A DNA stretch of 64,000 nucleotides, taken from assembly GCF_012726175.1 (NCBI RefSeq), contig NZ_JAASAD010000001.1:124001-188000 (forward strand). Direction: 5' to 3'. Shown piece by piece: positions 52,120-62,032 of this stretch. The number at the start of each line of letters is the position of its first letter. The first letter of the stretch is position 1. Source of the stretch: Micromonospora sp. HNM0581. GTDB lineage: Bacteria; Actinomycetota; Actinomycetes; Mycobacteriales; Micromonosporaceae. The position numbers and the translations under genes are program-made. Below the pieces are notes generated by a model that saw nothing but the letters and a program-made list of their open reading frames with translations, was not told where the DNA came from and searched no databases.

Positions 52120-54093
52120 ATGACGACCGATTCTCACCGCGACACGAGCGCTACCACGCGCATCGAACGACACCACTACGACGTCGTCGTGATCGGAGCC
52201 GGCGGTGCCGGCCTACGTGCGGCGATCGAGGCCCGGCTGGCCGGCAGGAAGACCGCGATCATCTCCAAGTCGCTGTTCGGCAAGGCGCACACGGTGATGG
52301 CCGAGGGCGGCGCCGCCGCGGCCATGGGCAATGTGAACAGCCGGGACAGCTGGCAGGTGCACTTCCGGGACACCATGCGCGGCGGCAAGTTCCTCAACAA
52401 CTTCCGGATGGCGGAACTGCACGCCAAGGAGTCACCGCAGCGAATCTGGGAGCTGGAGACGTACGGTGCGCTGTTCGACCGCACCAGGGACGGCAAGATC
52501 TCGCAGCGCAACTTCGGCGGCCACGAGTACCCCCGCCTGGCTCACGTCGGTGACCGCACCGGGCTGGAGCTGATCCGCACCCTCCAGCAGAAGATCGTCT
52601 CGTTGCAGCAGGAGGACAAGCGCGACCACGGCTCGTACGACGCGCGGATCAAGGTCTTCTCCGAGACCACGATCACCGAACTGCTGCTCGACGGTGACCG
52701 CGTCGCCGGCGCCTTCGGTTACTACCGGGAGTCCGGCGAGTTCGTCCTCTTCGAGGCGCCCGCCGTGGTGCTCGCCACCGGGGGCGTCGGCCGGTCCTAC
52801 AAGGTCACCTCGAACTCCTGGGAGTACACCGGGGACGGACACGCGCTGGCGCTGCGGGCCGGGGCGACTCTGATCAACATGGAGTTCCTTCAGTTCCACC
52901 CGACCGGCATGGTCTGGCCGCCGTCGGTCAAGGGCATCCTGGTCACCGAATCGGTACGCGGTGACGGTGGCATCCTGAAGAACTCCGAGGGCAAACGGTT
53001 CATGTTCGACTACGTCCCCGACGTCTTCCGCAAGCAGTACGCGGAGACGCCCGAGGAGGCGGACCGCTGGTACGACGACCCGGACAACAACCGGCGCCCG
53101 CCGGAGCTGCTGCCCCGTGACGAGGTCGCCCGGGCGATCAACAGCGAGGTGAAGGCCGGTCGGGGTACGCCCGCTGGCGGCGTCTACCTGGACATCGCCT
53201 CCCGGCTGCCGGCCGAGGAGATCCGCCGTCGCCTGCCGTCCATGCACCACCAGTTCAAGGGGCTGGCCGACGTCGACATCACCAGGGAGCCGATGGAGGT
53301 CGGTCCGACCTGTCACTACGTGATGGGCGGGGTGGAGGTCGACCCGGACAGCGGTGCCGCGTACGGCTCGGTGCGCGGGCTGTTCGCTGCCGGTGAGGTT
53401 TCCGGCGGGATGCACGGCTCCAACCGGCTGGGCGGCAACTCCCTCTCCGACCTGCTGGTCTTCGGCAAGCGGGCCGGCGGGCACGCAGCCACCTACGTCG
53501 ACCGGCTCACCGGTCGGCCCCGGGTGGCGGTGTCGACGGTGGAGACCGCCGTGGAGACGGCCCTGGCGCCGTTGCAGCGGGACACCGGCGAGAACCCGTA
53601 CACCCTCCAACAGGACCTTCAGGCGGTGATGGGGGATCTGGTCGGCATCATCCGGCGGGAGGCCGAGTTGGCGGACGCGCTGGCCCGCCTGGCGGAGCTT
53701 CGTGAGCGGGTGGCGAAAGTCAGCGCCTCCGGTGGCCGGCGCTACAACCCGGGCTGGCATCTGGCACTCGACCTGCGCAACATGCTTGTCGTCTCCGAGT
53801 GCACCGCGAAGGCGGCGTTGGAGCGCCGAGAGTCGCGCGGCGGCCACACCCGCGAGGACTTCCCCACGATGGACCCGCAGTGGCGGCGGGTCAACCTGGT
53901 CTGCTCACTGGCCGGCGGCACCGTCCGGCTGGAACGCAAGCCGCTACCGAAGATGCGCGCCGAGCTGATCGGCCTGTTCGACCGCGCCGAGTTGGCCAAG
54001 TACCTCACCGACGAGGAGCTGACGGAGTTCGACGCCCTCGTCGCCGCCGATGCCGCTGACGCGGCCACCGACGACGTCGAGAAGGAGCGCTGA
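52120..54093 (+). CDS. sdhA: Succinate dehydrogenase flavoprotein subunit
   Basis: A 657-residue FAD subunit: GAGGAGLRAAIEA is the FAD loop, and HTVMAEGGAAAAMGN holds the histidine used for covalent FAD in this family. The active-site segments include LQFHPTGMVWPP, TESVRGDGGIL and HYVMGGVEVD; NRLGGNSLSDLLVFGKRAG near the end is typical. It oxidises succinate to fumarate at the inner face of the membrane. ATG 52120; sdhB follows after 3 bp. Confidence 0.97.
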   Translation: MTTDSHRDTSATTRIERHHYDVVVIGAGGAGLRAAIEARLAGRKTAIISKSLFGKAHTVMAEGGAAAAMGNVNSRDSWQVHFRDTMRGGKFLNNFRMAELHAKESPQRIWELETYGALFDRTRDGKISQRNFGGHEYPRLAHVGDRTGLELIRTLQQKIVSLQQEDKRDHGSYDARIKVFSETTITELLLDGDRVAGAFGYYRESGEFVLFEAPAVVLATGGVGRSYKVTSNSWEYTGDGHALALRAGATLINMEFLQFHPTGMVWPPSVKGILVTESVRGDGGILKNSEGKRFMFDYVPDVFRKQYAETPEEADRWYDDPDNNRRPPELLPRDEVARAINSEVKAGRGTPAGGVYLDIASRLPAEEIRRRLPSMHHQFKGLADVDITREPMEVGPTCHYVMGGVEVDPDSGAAYGSVRGLFAAGEVSGGMHGSNRLGGNSLSDLLVFGKRAGGHAATYVDRLTGRPRVAVSTVETAVETALAPLQRDTGENPYTLQQDLQAVMGDLVGIIRREAELADALARLAELRERVAKVSASGGRRYNPGWHLALDLRNMLVVSECTAKAALERRESRGGHTREDFPTMDPQWRRVNLVCSLAGGTVRLERKPLPKMRAELIGLFDRAELAKYLTDEELTEFDALVAADAADAATDDVEKER

Positions 54094-54096
54094 GCA

Positions 54097-55203
54097 ATGG
54101 CTACCGAGACAGCTGGCACGCCCGGCAAGCAGGGCGCGAAGCGCCAGTTCCGGATCTGGCGGGGGGACGCCGAAGGTGGTGACCTGCAGGACTACACCGT
54201 CGAGGTCAACGAAGGTGAGGTGGTCCTCGACGTGATCCACCGGCTGCAGGCCACCGATGCTCCCGACCTGGCCTGCCGATGGAACTGCAAGGCCGGCAAG
54301 TGCGGCTCCTGCTCGATGGAGATCAACGGGATGCCCAAGCTCGGCTGCATGACCCGGATGTCGACGTTCGAGGAACACGAGACGGTCACCGTGACACCGT
54401 TGCGGACGTTCCCGGTCATCCGGGACCTGGTCACCGACGTGTCGTTCAACTACGAGAAGGCACGGGAGACCCCCGCCTTCGCCCCCCCGGCCGATCTTGC
54501 CCCCGGCGACTACCGGATGCAGCAGGTCGACGTGGAGCGCTCGCAGGAGTTCCGTAAGTGCATCGAGTGTTTCCTGTGCCAGAACGTCTGCCACGTGATC
54601 CGGGACCACGACGAGAACAAGCAGGCGTTCTCCGGCCCCCGGTACTTCATCCGGGCCGCGGAACTCGACATGCACCCGCTGGACGCCCGGACCGACCGCA
54701 AGGAGTACGCGCAGTCCGAGCAGGGCCTGGGTTTCTGCAACATCACCAAGTGCTGCACCGAGGTCTGCCCCGAGCACATCAAGATCACCGACAACGGCAT
54801 CATCCCCATGAAGGAACGGGTCGTCGACCGCAGGTACGATCCACTCGTGTGGCTCGGCAGCAAGATCTTTCGGAGGGGTCAGGTGCCTAAGACCAGCGTT
54901 ACCAGCGGACACTCCCCGGGCGCGTTGCGCTCCTCCACCACGGCGGACGACGGTGTGAACTCACACGCGGGTGGCTCGCACGACGCCCAGGCCGAGGTGC
55001 AGGCCCTGCAGGGCGTCAACTGGCACCGCGAGGTGCCCCATCCCACGGCCCCGGCGGTCGACGCCAGCGGCAAGCTCCCGCTGACGGAGCTCACCTTCGA
55101 CCGCGCCGCCGCCCCCTCCCCCTTCGGCGACGACGTCACCTTCCCGCTCCCCCCCGAACACCTCAATTTCGCCCACCCCGACCAAGACGAACCCACCCAC
55201 TAA
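54097..55203 (+). CDS. sdhB: Succinate dehydrogenase iron-sulfur subunit with C-terminal extension
   Basis: A 368-residue protein. The N-terminal [2Fe-2S] domain (CRWNCKAGKCGSC) and two C-terminal cluster motifs (CIECFLCQNVCH and CNITKCCTEVCPEH) are complete, and together they fill the first ~255 residues. An additional ~110-residue tail follows, with repeated acidic/Pro segments such as LTELTFDRAAAPSPFGDD. Usual SdhB is about 250 residues, so the tail is unusual. Electrons flow FAD to SdhB to the haem anchor. Confidence 0.96.
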   Translation: MATETAGTPGKQGAKRQFRIWRGDAEGGDLQDYTVEVNEGEVVLDVIHRLQATDAPDLACRWNCKAGKCGSCSMEINGMPKLGCMTRMSTFEEHETVTVTPLRTFPVIRDLVTDVSFNYEKARETPAFAPPADLAPGDYRMQQVDVERSQEFRKCIECFLCQNVCHVIRDHDENKQAFSGPRYFIRAAELDMHPLDARTDRKEYAQSEQGLGFCNITKCCTEVCPEHIKITDNGIIPMKERVVDRRYDPLVWLGSKIFRRGQVPKTSVTSGHSPGALRSSTTADDGVNSHAGGSHDAQAEVQALQGVNWHREVPHPTAPAVDASGKLPLTELTFDRAAAPSPFGDDVTFPLPPEHLNFAHPDQDEPTH

Positions 55204-55222
55204 CCCCGCCCGCCCGCCCTTG

Positions 55223-55281
55223 TTGATCATGATGTTAGCGGCAGTAGTTGATCTACAGGATGCCGCTAACCTCATGATCAA
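55223..55281. repeat. 59-bp palindromic element, left copy
   Basis: Arms of 21 nt (55223-55243 and 55261-55281) pair with a single mismatch around a 17-nt loop. It is an inverted copy of the element at 56258-56324: both arms and the loop motif (TAGTTGATCT) agree when one copy is reverse-complemented. It lies just after sdhB. A perfect DnaA box TTGTCCACA follows at 55287-55295. Confidence 0.9.
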
Positions 55282-55335
55282 TGCGGTTGTCCACAGGGGC
55301 TGCGGTAGGCGACTGCGGTCCCCGAGGCTTTGGGG

Positions 55336-56265
55336 ATGGGTTGGGAAGGGCGAATTCGGCGGGTCGCGGCGGGGCAGGACGGGCTCGTGTGCCGTGGGCA
55401 GGCGCTGGCGAATGGCTACATGCAGCATGAGGTAGACAACCTCGTCACGTCCGGGCGGTGGCAGCCCTTGGCACGGGCCGTCTATCTGCCGCAACCCCTC
55501 TGGGCGGCGGAGCCGACCCGGCGCCAACTGATCCGGGCCGTACTGCTCTCGCTGGGGCCAGCCGCCCATGCAGTCCACGAAAGCGCTGCCGAACTCCACG
55601 GCATAGCCGGCTTGCCGAGGTCCGACGAGATTCACGTAGGTCTGCCCGGAGCAGCAGCCAAGCGGGCGCGGATCCGGCAACCCAACATCATGCTGCACCA
55701 ACGGGAACACCCGCCGGGGTCCCTGGTCGACCTGGGCGGGTTGCCGGCCACCGACGCCATCACCACGGTCAGCGACGTGATCCTACGGGTTGGGCGATAC
55801 GCGGCCGTCTCAGCGCTGGACTCGGCATTGAGCCGGGGACTGCTGGCCGAGGACGACCTGGCGTCGATCGCGCACCGGATCCGTCGCCGGCGGGGCGCCA
55901 TCTCGGCCCGCGGCCATCTCGCGGAAGCGGATGGGCGAGCCCAATCCCCGTTGGAGACCCGCACCAGGCTGCGCTGCGTCGACGGCGGGGTGCCGCCCGA
56001 CACATTGCAACTACCGGTACGCGACCGCGACGGATACCTGCTCGGCATCGGCGACCTCGGCTGGCTCGCTCCCCAGGTGATCGCGGAGGCCGACGGCCAG
56101 GGCCCCCACCGCCTTCCCGAGGCGATCTTCGCCGATCGCCGCCGACAGAACCGCCTGACCAACGCCGGCTGGAAGGTCCTTCGCTTCACCTGGCAGGACA
56201 CCCTCGACCCGGCCTACATCCCCTGGATCGTCCGCCAAGCCCTGTCCGCCCCTCCGCCGCGTTGA
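55336..56265 (+). CDS. AbiEi-like / DUF559 nuclease-like protein between two palindromes
   Basis: A 309-residue protein. The first ~75 residues resemble the winged-helix AbiEi antitoxin domain (VDNLVTSGRWQPLARAVYLP). The C-terminal half matches the DUF559/Vsr-like restriction-endonuclease fold: ESPLETRTRLR-type glutamate (here QSPLETRTRLRC), IGDLGW, VIAEADGQG and DRRRQNRLTNAGWKVLRFTW. No AbiEii partner is adjacent, so a solo nuclease or orphan antitoxin is possible. ATG 55336; its stop codon (56263-56265) lies within the right palindrome. Confidence 0.8.
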   Translation: MGWEGRIRRVAAGQDGLVCRGQALANGYMQHEVDNLVTSGRWQPLARAVYLPQPLWAAEPTRRQLIRAVLLSLGPAAHAVHESAAELHGIAGLPRSDEIHVGLPGAAAKRARIRQPNIMLHQREHPPGSLVDLGGLPATDAITTVSDVILRVGRYAAVSALDSALSRGLLAEDDLASIAHRIRRRRGAISARGHLAEADGRAQSPLETRTRLRCVDGGVPPDTLQLPVRDRDGYLLGIGDLGWLAPQVIAEADGQGPHRLPEAIFADRRRQNRLTNAGWKVLRFTWQDTLDPAYIPWIVRQALSAPPPR

Positions 56266-56324
56266 TCATGAGGTTGGCGGCACCCTGGAGATCAACTAAT
56301 GCCGCCAACCTCATGATCAACGCG
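56258..56324. repeat. 67-bp palindromic element, right copy
   Basis: Perfect 25-nt arms (56258-56282 and 56300-56324) around a 17-nt loop, in reverse orientation to the left copy at 55223-55281. It contains the stop codon of the enclosed gene, and would terminate its transcript and that of the convergent Nudix gene. Confidence 0.92.
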
Positions 56325-56349
56325 CGCAACAGTGGATGGGGTGGGGTGG

Positions 56350-56787
56350 TTAGGGGGTTAGGAGGGGGCGGAGGGCTGCGACTATGGGGGTGTCGGCGGG
56401 GAGCCAGGCTACGGTGTCCAACTCGGTTGCCGTCAGCCAACGCAGGGCGGAATGTTCGAGGGCCTGCGGCTCGTCGTCGTACAGGAGGCGGGCGGCGTAC
56501 ACCTTCAGCACGGAACGACCATGGGCCATCCGGACGTCGTGGCCGATCCGGGCACCGATCTCCACGCGTACGGCCAGTTCCTCGGCGCATTCGCGGGCCA
56601 GCGCCGCCGTCTCGCTCTCTCCCGGCTCCACCTTGCCGCCGGGGAACTCCCACATGCCCGCGACTTCGGGCGGGGCGGCTCTGGCGCAGGCCAGCACCCG
56701 CCCGCCCCTGATGATGGCCGCGCCGACGATCACCTTCGGATCGCGTCGCACGGCATCCTCGCCACCATTCGCCCGTTCGGTCCGCAC
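56350..56787 (-). CDS. MutT-type Nudix hydrolase (8-oxo-dGTPase-like)
   Basis: A 145-residue Nudix protein with the complete box GGKVEPGESETAALARECAEELAV and MWEFPGGKVEPGE before it, as in MutT. It likely hydrolyses oxidised nucleoside triphosphates such as 8-oxo-dGTP. GTG 56787 is the only start that keeps the N-terminal strand VIVGAAIIRGGRVLAC. Located between the palindrome-flanked gene (convergent) and the pterin-dehydratase-like gene (divergent, 123 bp). Confidence 0.9.
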   Translation of the reverse strand: MRTERANGGEDAVRRDPKVIVGAAIIRGGRVLACARAAPPEVAGMWEFPGGKVEPGESETAALARECAEELAVRVEIGARIGHDVRMAHGRSVLKVYAARLLYDDEPQALEHSALRWLTATELDTVAWLPADTPIVAALRPLLTP

Positions 56788-56910
56788 GGCCGTCCAGAGT
56801 GCCAGATCAATCGGCGGTTTGGGTAGCTTGGTCGTCCGTCAGGCCAGGAATACCCGGAAGTGTGGGCGTGGACACACCACCCGTGCGACGTAAGACTAGG
56901 ACCACCGACA

Positions 56911-57276
56911 ATGACACGGGGCGGCGACGATTTGGCCACAAGCCGGCAACGAAGCCTGGGAGGTGCGGTGTTGCGTGCGCTGTTCGGCAGTCGGACCAGG
57001 CACGACTACCTCAGCGACGCCCTCACCCTACTGTCCGGTTGGACACGTGAGGGTGAGCAGATTCGACGCACCCTCGTCATCGACGACACCCAACACGCGG
57101 CACTCACCGAGCGTGTCAAGGTGGTCGCCGACGCACTGCATCTGCGTCCGGAGATCAGTCGACGCGCCGATCACACCCAGATCCGGGTCGGGCACGGCAA
57201 CGAACCCCTCACCGAGGGTGAGGTTCTGCTGGCCGCACGCATCGAAGACGCCTACCGTACGGTCACCGAGAGTTGA
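56911..57276 (+). CDS. Pterin-4a-carbinolamine dehydratase-like protein with degenerate active site
   Basis: A 121-residue protein. The PCD/DCoH pattern is recognisable: LSGWTREGEQIRRTLVID, ALTERVKVVADAL, and LTEGEVLLAARIEDAYR. The catalytic HHP-type segment reads LRPEI, so the two histidines are missing. The N-terminal ~40 residues (MTRGGDDLATSRQRSLGG) are extra. If inactive it may be a scaffold, as DCoH is in other systems. Start ATG 56911, without a strong ribosome-binding site. Confidence 0.7.
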   Translation: MTRGGDDLATSRQRSLGGAVLRALFGSRTRHDYLSDALTLLSGWTREGEQIRRTLVIDDTQHAALTERVKVVADALHLRPEISRRADHTQIRVGHGNEPLTEGEVLLAARIEDAYRTVTES

Positions 57277-57315
57277 CCGTACGTCTGCTGGCACCCGCTG
57301 CCTACCGTTGGCGGC

Positions 57316-57678
57316 ATGACCAACGCGACCTATGACCGCAAGGAACAGTTCCAGCAGATCCAGAGCGGCCTGCTCGACGGTGAGACCATCATCGCCGTCT
57401 ACGACGCCGTCGGTACCGGCACCGGGTTCATCGGGCTGACCGACCGGCGTGTCATCATCCAGGACCGCTCGTTCATCGGCAAGAAGTACGCGATCACCAG
57501 CATCCCGTACTCGAAGATCACAAGTGTGAGCGTGGTCAGTAACAAGTCCTGGGGTGGCTCCTTCTTCTCCACCGGGGCGATCGCCATCCACGTCGGCACG
57601 CACACGTACGAGGTGGAGTTCCGGGGCGACCAGAAGAGCCACCACGTGCACAACGTGATCCTGCACTACATCAGCTGA
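57316..57678 (+). CDS. Bacterial PH domain protein (bPH)
   Basis: A 120-residue single bPH-type domain: GTGTGFIGLTDRRVIIQDRS with SIPYSKITSVSV and IHVGTHTYEVEFRGDQ. This is a small beta-barrel with a C-terminal helix (SHHVHNVILHYIS), cytosolic. Similar proteins are common in actinobacteria with unknown ligands. It follows the pterin-dehydratase-like gene by 39 bp and is probably co-transcribed. Confidence 0.88.
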   Translation: MTNATYDRKEQFQQIQSGLLDGETIIAVYDAVGTGTGFIGLTDRRVIIQDRSFIGKKYAITSIPYSKITSVSVVSNKSWGGSFFSTGAIAIHVGTHTYEVEFRGDQKSHHVHNVILHYIS

Positions 57679-57680
57679 CA

Positions 57681-57727
57681 GGCGACGGTCCCACGCTGGA
57701 ACTGGTCATCGACACCGGACCGTCGCC
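57681..57727 (+). terminator. Terminator hairpin after the PH-domain gene
   Basis: GGCGACGGTCC (57681-57691) pairs perfectly with GGACCGTCGCC (57717-57727) around a 25-nt loop, directly after the stop. No U-tract. The remaining gap to ychF (57728-57925) holds no gene. Confidence 0.65.
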
Positions 57728-57925
57728 GTCGCCTGGCCTGTCGCCGGCCAACCGTGACCATTGTCCAGGCGACGCCGGCTGACGGACACCTCGACGAGCC
57801 GACCGGTGTGCTGGAGGGTTCGGGCTCTGCCGGCCAGGGCGGTGAATCTCGGTGCCAACCCCACTGCGGGCCACCAGCCAGATGGCGGGCGTCAGCGCGA
57901 GGACCGGAGTAGCAGCCCGGGCGCC

Positions 57926-59011
<1,086 letters not shown>

Positions 59012-59173
59012 GACGAGCCAGCTTACGCCGGTACCGCCCGGCTGCCGGCAGGCAGGCTCGATCAGGCGTCGATGCGGCCTCGGGCTCGACGTCGAGTTGG
59101 GTGGCCGGCCCGGCGGCGCGCCGAGCAACGGCGGCGCCGGACCGCCGACGCCGAGTTGGCGCCACGGCAGGCG

Positions 59174-59656
59174 TCATCGGTCGTGCTGCGGCTCCGCTTG
59201 ACAGGGCACCAGCAGGTCGATCCGCAGGACGCCGGGGGGAAACTCGGCGGCGGCGGCGAGCGGCAGGGTGAAGCGGGAGTCCACGCCGGGCGGGGCGTGT
59301 TGTGACTCGCCGAGCATCCAGTGGACCTCGTCGGCCGTCCAGCCCAGGGCCGGGCGAGCTGCGATCTGCCGCAGCAGCCGCAGTGCGGCGCCGGTGTCGT
59401 CGTCGTAGAAGCGCATGCACCAGTGGTGCACCCACATCCCGAGCGCGCGCACCCCGGCCCCGTCGAGCGAACCGACCAGCCGACCGCTGGCGGTGTCACC
59501 GAAGGCGCGAACCGGATCATCGGCGCGGTCCCGCTCGATGGCCCCGACCGCGGCCGGAGCTACGGCGCGCATCCGGCGATAGAAGTGCTGGACCGCTGTC
59601 GGGTCGAGTGGTGGGTGCTCGTGTCCTGACGCCGCCCGCCCCGCCACGCTTACCAT
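59174..59656 (-). CDS. Conserved-type hypothetical protein
   Basis: A 160-residue soluble protein of no recognised family. It contains a Trp/His-rich centre (MWVHHWCMRFYDDDTG) and an alanine-rich end. The predicted content is mostly helical. ATG 59656 is preceded by AAGGGTG; a longer frame to 59794 has no good start signal. It lies between ychF (same strand, downstream) and the divergent Ada-AlkA gene. Confidence 0.65.
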   Translation of the reverse strand: MVSVAGRAASGHEHPPLDPTAVQHFYRRMRAVAPAAVGAIERDRADDPVRAFGDTASGRLVGSLDGAGVRALGMWVHHWCMRFYDDDTGAALRLLRQIAARPALGWTADEVHWMLGESQHAPPGVDSRFTLPLAAAAEFPPGVLRIDLLVPCQAEPQHDR

Positions 59657-59874
59657 TGCCGCACCCTTCTGGAGTTGGTGGCCGCACGCTACCCACCACA
59701 ACCGACAGTTCCGCCCCTGCCCACCGTCCCCTTCGGCGATCATGCAGTCATGGTTGGCGAAGAACAGGTCATCAGCTGATCGTCCGGACACCACAAGTGC
59801 ATGGTCGGCGAGGGAGAGGGTGTGGTCCGAATTCCGCGAGCGGGGTGGGTGGCAACGGGCGCATCATCGGTGAC

Positions 59875-61368
59875 GTGGAACTGGACTTCGAACGGTGTTA
59901 CCGGGCCGTCGACAGCCGTGACCAGCGGTTCGACGGCTGGTTCTACACCGGCGTCACCTCGACCGGAATCTACTGCCGGCCGTCATGTCCGGCGATGACC
60001 CCGAAGCGGCGGAACGTGCGGTTCTTCCCGTCGTCGGCGGCCGCTCAGCGGGCCGGGCTACGCGCCTGCCGTCGCTGCCGCCCGGACGCCGCCCCCGGCT
60101 CACCCCAGTGGGACGTACGGGCCGACGTGGTGGGCCGGGCGATGCGACTGATCGCCGACGGGGTGGTCGACCGCGACGGGGTACCCGGGCTGGCCGCCCG
60201 GCTCGGCTACACCGAACGCCACCTGCACCGGATGCTGCGGGCGGAACTCGGCGCAGGGCCGCTCGCCCTGGCCAGGGCTCAGCGGGCGCAGACCGCCCGC
60301 ACCCTGATCGAGACGACCGGGCTGGGCCTGGCCGAGATCGCGTTCGCCGCCGGGTTCGGCAGCGTCCGGCAGTTCAACGACACCGTACGCACGGTCTACG
60401 GCGCACCGCCGTCGCAGTTGCGTACCGGGAACGACCTGACGGTCGGCGGCGCGGGTACCGTCACGCTGCGGCTGGCGTACCGGCCGCCGCTGCACGCCGC
60501 CGCGCTGCTCGACTTCCTCGCCCGGCGCGCCCTGCCCGGAGTCGACGAGGTGGTCGACGGGACGTACCGACGAGGGTTGCGGTTGCCACACGGCCCCGCA
60601 GAGGTCACGCTGACCCCGGCGGGCAGTCATGTTGCGGCGACGCTGCGCCTGACCGACCTGCGCGACCTGGCGCCCGCCGTTTCCCGGTGCCGGCGCCTGT
60701 TCGATCTCGACGCGGATCCGGTCGCCGTCGACCAGACACTTGCCGCTGATCCGGCGTTGGCCGCGACGGTGGCGGCCGAGCCCGGCGTGCGGGTTCCACG
60801 TGCGGTGGACGGCTTCGAGATGGCCGTCCGCGCCATCGCCACCCAGCAGGTCTCCCTGGCCTCCGCTCGCACCGCCCTCGTCCGTCTCCTCGCTCACACC
60901 GGCGCGGTCGACCGAGGCGTTCCGGTCGCGGAGCGCACTTCCGCTCGGTGCGACGCTGCTGGTCGACGGCAAGCATCGCCAGGTGGCGTGCTACGCGGGT
61001 TCGCCACCGCGGAGGAGGTGCTCAGGGTGGCGGATGAAGGATTCCGGATGCCGGGCAGCCGGCGCGAGACGATCCGGGCGGTGGCGCGGGCGGTCGCGGA
61101 CGGTGAGCTTGACCTGGAGTCGGGTGGCGACCGTGAGGAGACGGCGCGCCGGCTCACCGCGATTGCTGGGATCGGCGCCTGGACCGCCGGCTACCTGGCC
61201 ATGCGTGCGCTCGGCGACCCCGACACCTTTCTCCCCACCGACCTCGCGCTACGTCGGGGCGCCGCCGCCGTCGGCCTCACCGACAACCCCAAAGCCCTCG
61301 ACGAGTACGCCGTCCGCTGGCGGCCCTGGCGGTCGTACGCCGTGATCCGCCTTTGGCGACCGGCGTGA
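59875..61368 (+). CDS. alkA: Ada-AlkA fusion: alkylation-response activator and DNA glycosylase
   Basis: A 497-residue protein with an Ada-type zinc domain (CRPSC and CRRC cysteine pairs near residues 34-70), an AraC-type HTH (about 85-185), and an AlkA glycosylase C-terminus: AIATQQVSLASAR, the helix-hairpin-helix IAGIGAWTAGYLAMRALGDPD and catalytic aspartate in FLPTDLALRRG. It senses methyl phosphotriesters through the Ada cysteine, and excises 3-methyladenine. Chosen start GTG 59875 just before the conserved ELDFERCYRAV; longer starts are not family-like. Operon with ogt. Confidence 0.93.
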   Translation: MELDFERCYRAVDSRDQRFDGWFYTGVTSTGIYCRPSCPAMTPKRRNVRFFPSSAAAQRAGLRACRRCRPDAAPGSPQWDVRADVVGRAMRLIADGVVDRDGVPGLAARLGYTERHLHRMLRAELGAGPLALARAQRAQTARTLIETTGLGLAEIAFAAGFGSVRQFNDTVRTVYGAPPSQLRTGNDLTVGGAGTVTLRLAYRPPLHAAALLDFLARRALPGVDEVVDGTYRRGLRLPHGPAEVTLTPAGSHVAATLRLTDLRDLAPAVSRCRRLFDLDADPVAVDQTLAADPALAATVAAEPGVRVPRAVDGFEMAVRAIATQQVSLASARTALVRLLAHTGAVDRGVPVAERTSARCDAAGRRQASPGGVLRGFATAEEVLRVADEGFRMPGSRRETIRAVARAVADGELDLESGGDREETARRLTAIAGIGAWTAGYLAMRALGDPDTFLPTDLALRRGAAAVGLTDNPKALDEYAVRWRPWRSYAVIRLWRPA

Positions 61369-61451
61369 GCCCCACCTGCTCCACCCCGAACCCGACCGAC
61401 CGCCCGCCCGTGTTCTGCTGGGTAGGCCGCCACCAGACCATGGAGAGCCGT

Positions 61452-61988
61452 ATGAGCAGCATCATCGACAGTACGGTCGTCGACACCCCCATCGGGCCGT
61501 TCACCGTCCTCGTCGGCCCCGACGGCACGGTACGGGCATCGGGCTTCACCGCCGACCCGGCGAACCTGCTTCCGCTCGTACATCCGAGGCTGCGCGGCGA
61601 GCCGCGACACCGGCCGGACCTCGGTCCGGTCACCGCAGCCGTCGCCAGCTACCTCGGCGGTGACCTCGCCGCGATCGACGACGTCCCGGTGGAACAGCAC
61701 ACCGGCGGGGCGTTCATGTCACATGCCTGGCAGGTGTTACGCAACGTCGAACCGGGCGTCCCGGTCACCTACACCGAGTACGCCACTCTCGCCGGCAGTC
61801 CCACCGCGGTACGCGCCGCCGCAGCGGCCTGCGCCCGTAACGCCGCTGCGCTCTTCGTCCCCTGCCATCGGGTGCTACGCACCGACGGCACGCTCGGCGG
61901 CTACCGCTGGGGGCTGCCGGTGAAACGTTGGCTGCTCGACCACGAACGACTCGACCAGCCGCGATCGGTGACCGTTGCCTGCACGTAG
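61452..61988 (+). CDS. ogt: Methylated-DNA-[protein]-cysteine S-methyltransferase
   Basis: A 178-residue suicide repair protein. The acceptor cysteine is in the PCHRV motif (about residue 138); the wing RNAAALFVPCHRV and GG(Y/W)RWGL follow the family. It removes O6-methylguanine adducts. ATG 61452 follows GGAG (61442-61445); an ATG four codons earlier is less well placed. Paired with the Ada-AlkA fusion 83 bp upstream, forming an alkylation-repair unit. Confidence 0.95.
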   Translation: MSSIIDSTVVDTPIGPFTVLVGPDGTVRASGFTADPANLLPLVHPRLRGEPRHRPDLGPVTAAVASYLGGDLAAIDDVPVEQHTGGAFMSHAWQVLRNVEPGVPVTYTEYATLAGSPTAVRAAAAACARNAAALFVPCHRVLRTDGTLGGYRWGLPVKRWLLDHERLDQPRSVTVACT

Positions 61989-62032
61989 CTGCTCGCCGGG
62001 AAGGGGCCCGAACCGGTGCCTTTCCTCGCGCC

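Noticed and set aside
55223-56324. The bracketed gene as an insertion sequence with terminal inverted repeats
   Set aside because: The flanking units are themselves palindromes and no transposase motif is present in the enclosed protein; no target-site duplication was recognised.
60890-61010. Possible frameshift in the Ada-AlkA gene
   Set aside because: The segment reads unusually (Cys/Arg-rich), but the downstream helix-hairpin-helix and catalytic aspartate continue in the same frame, so a frameshift is not required.
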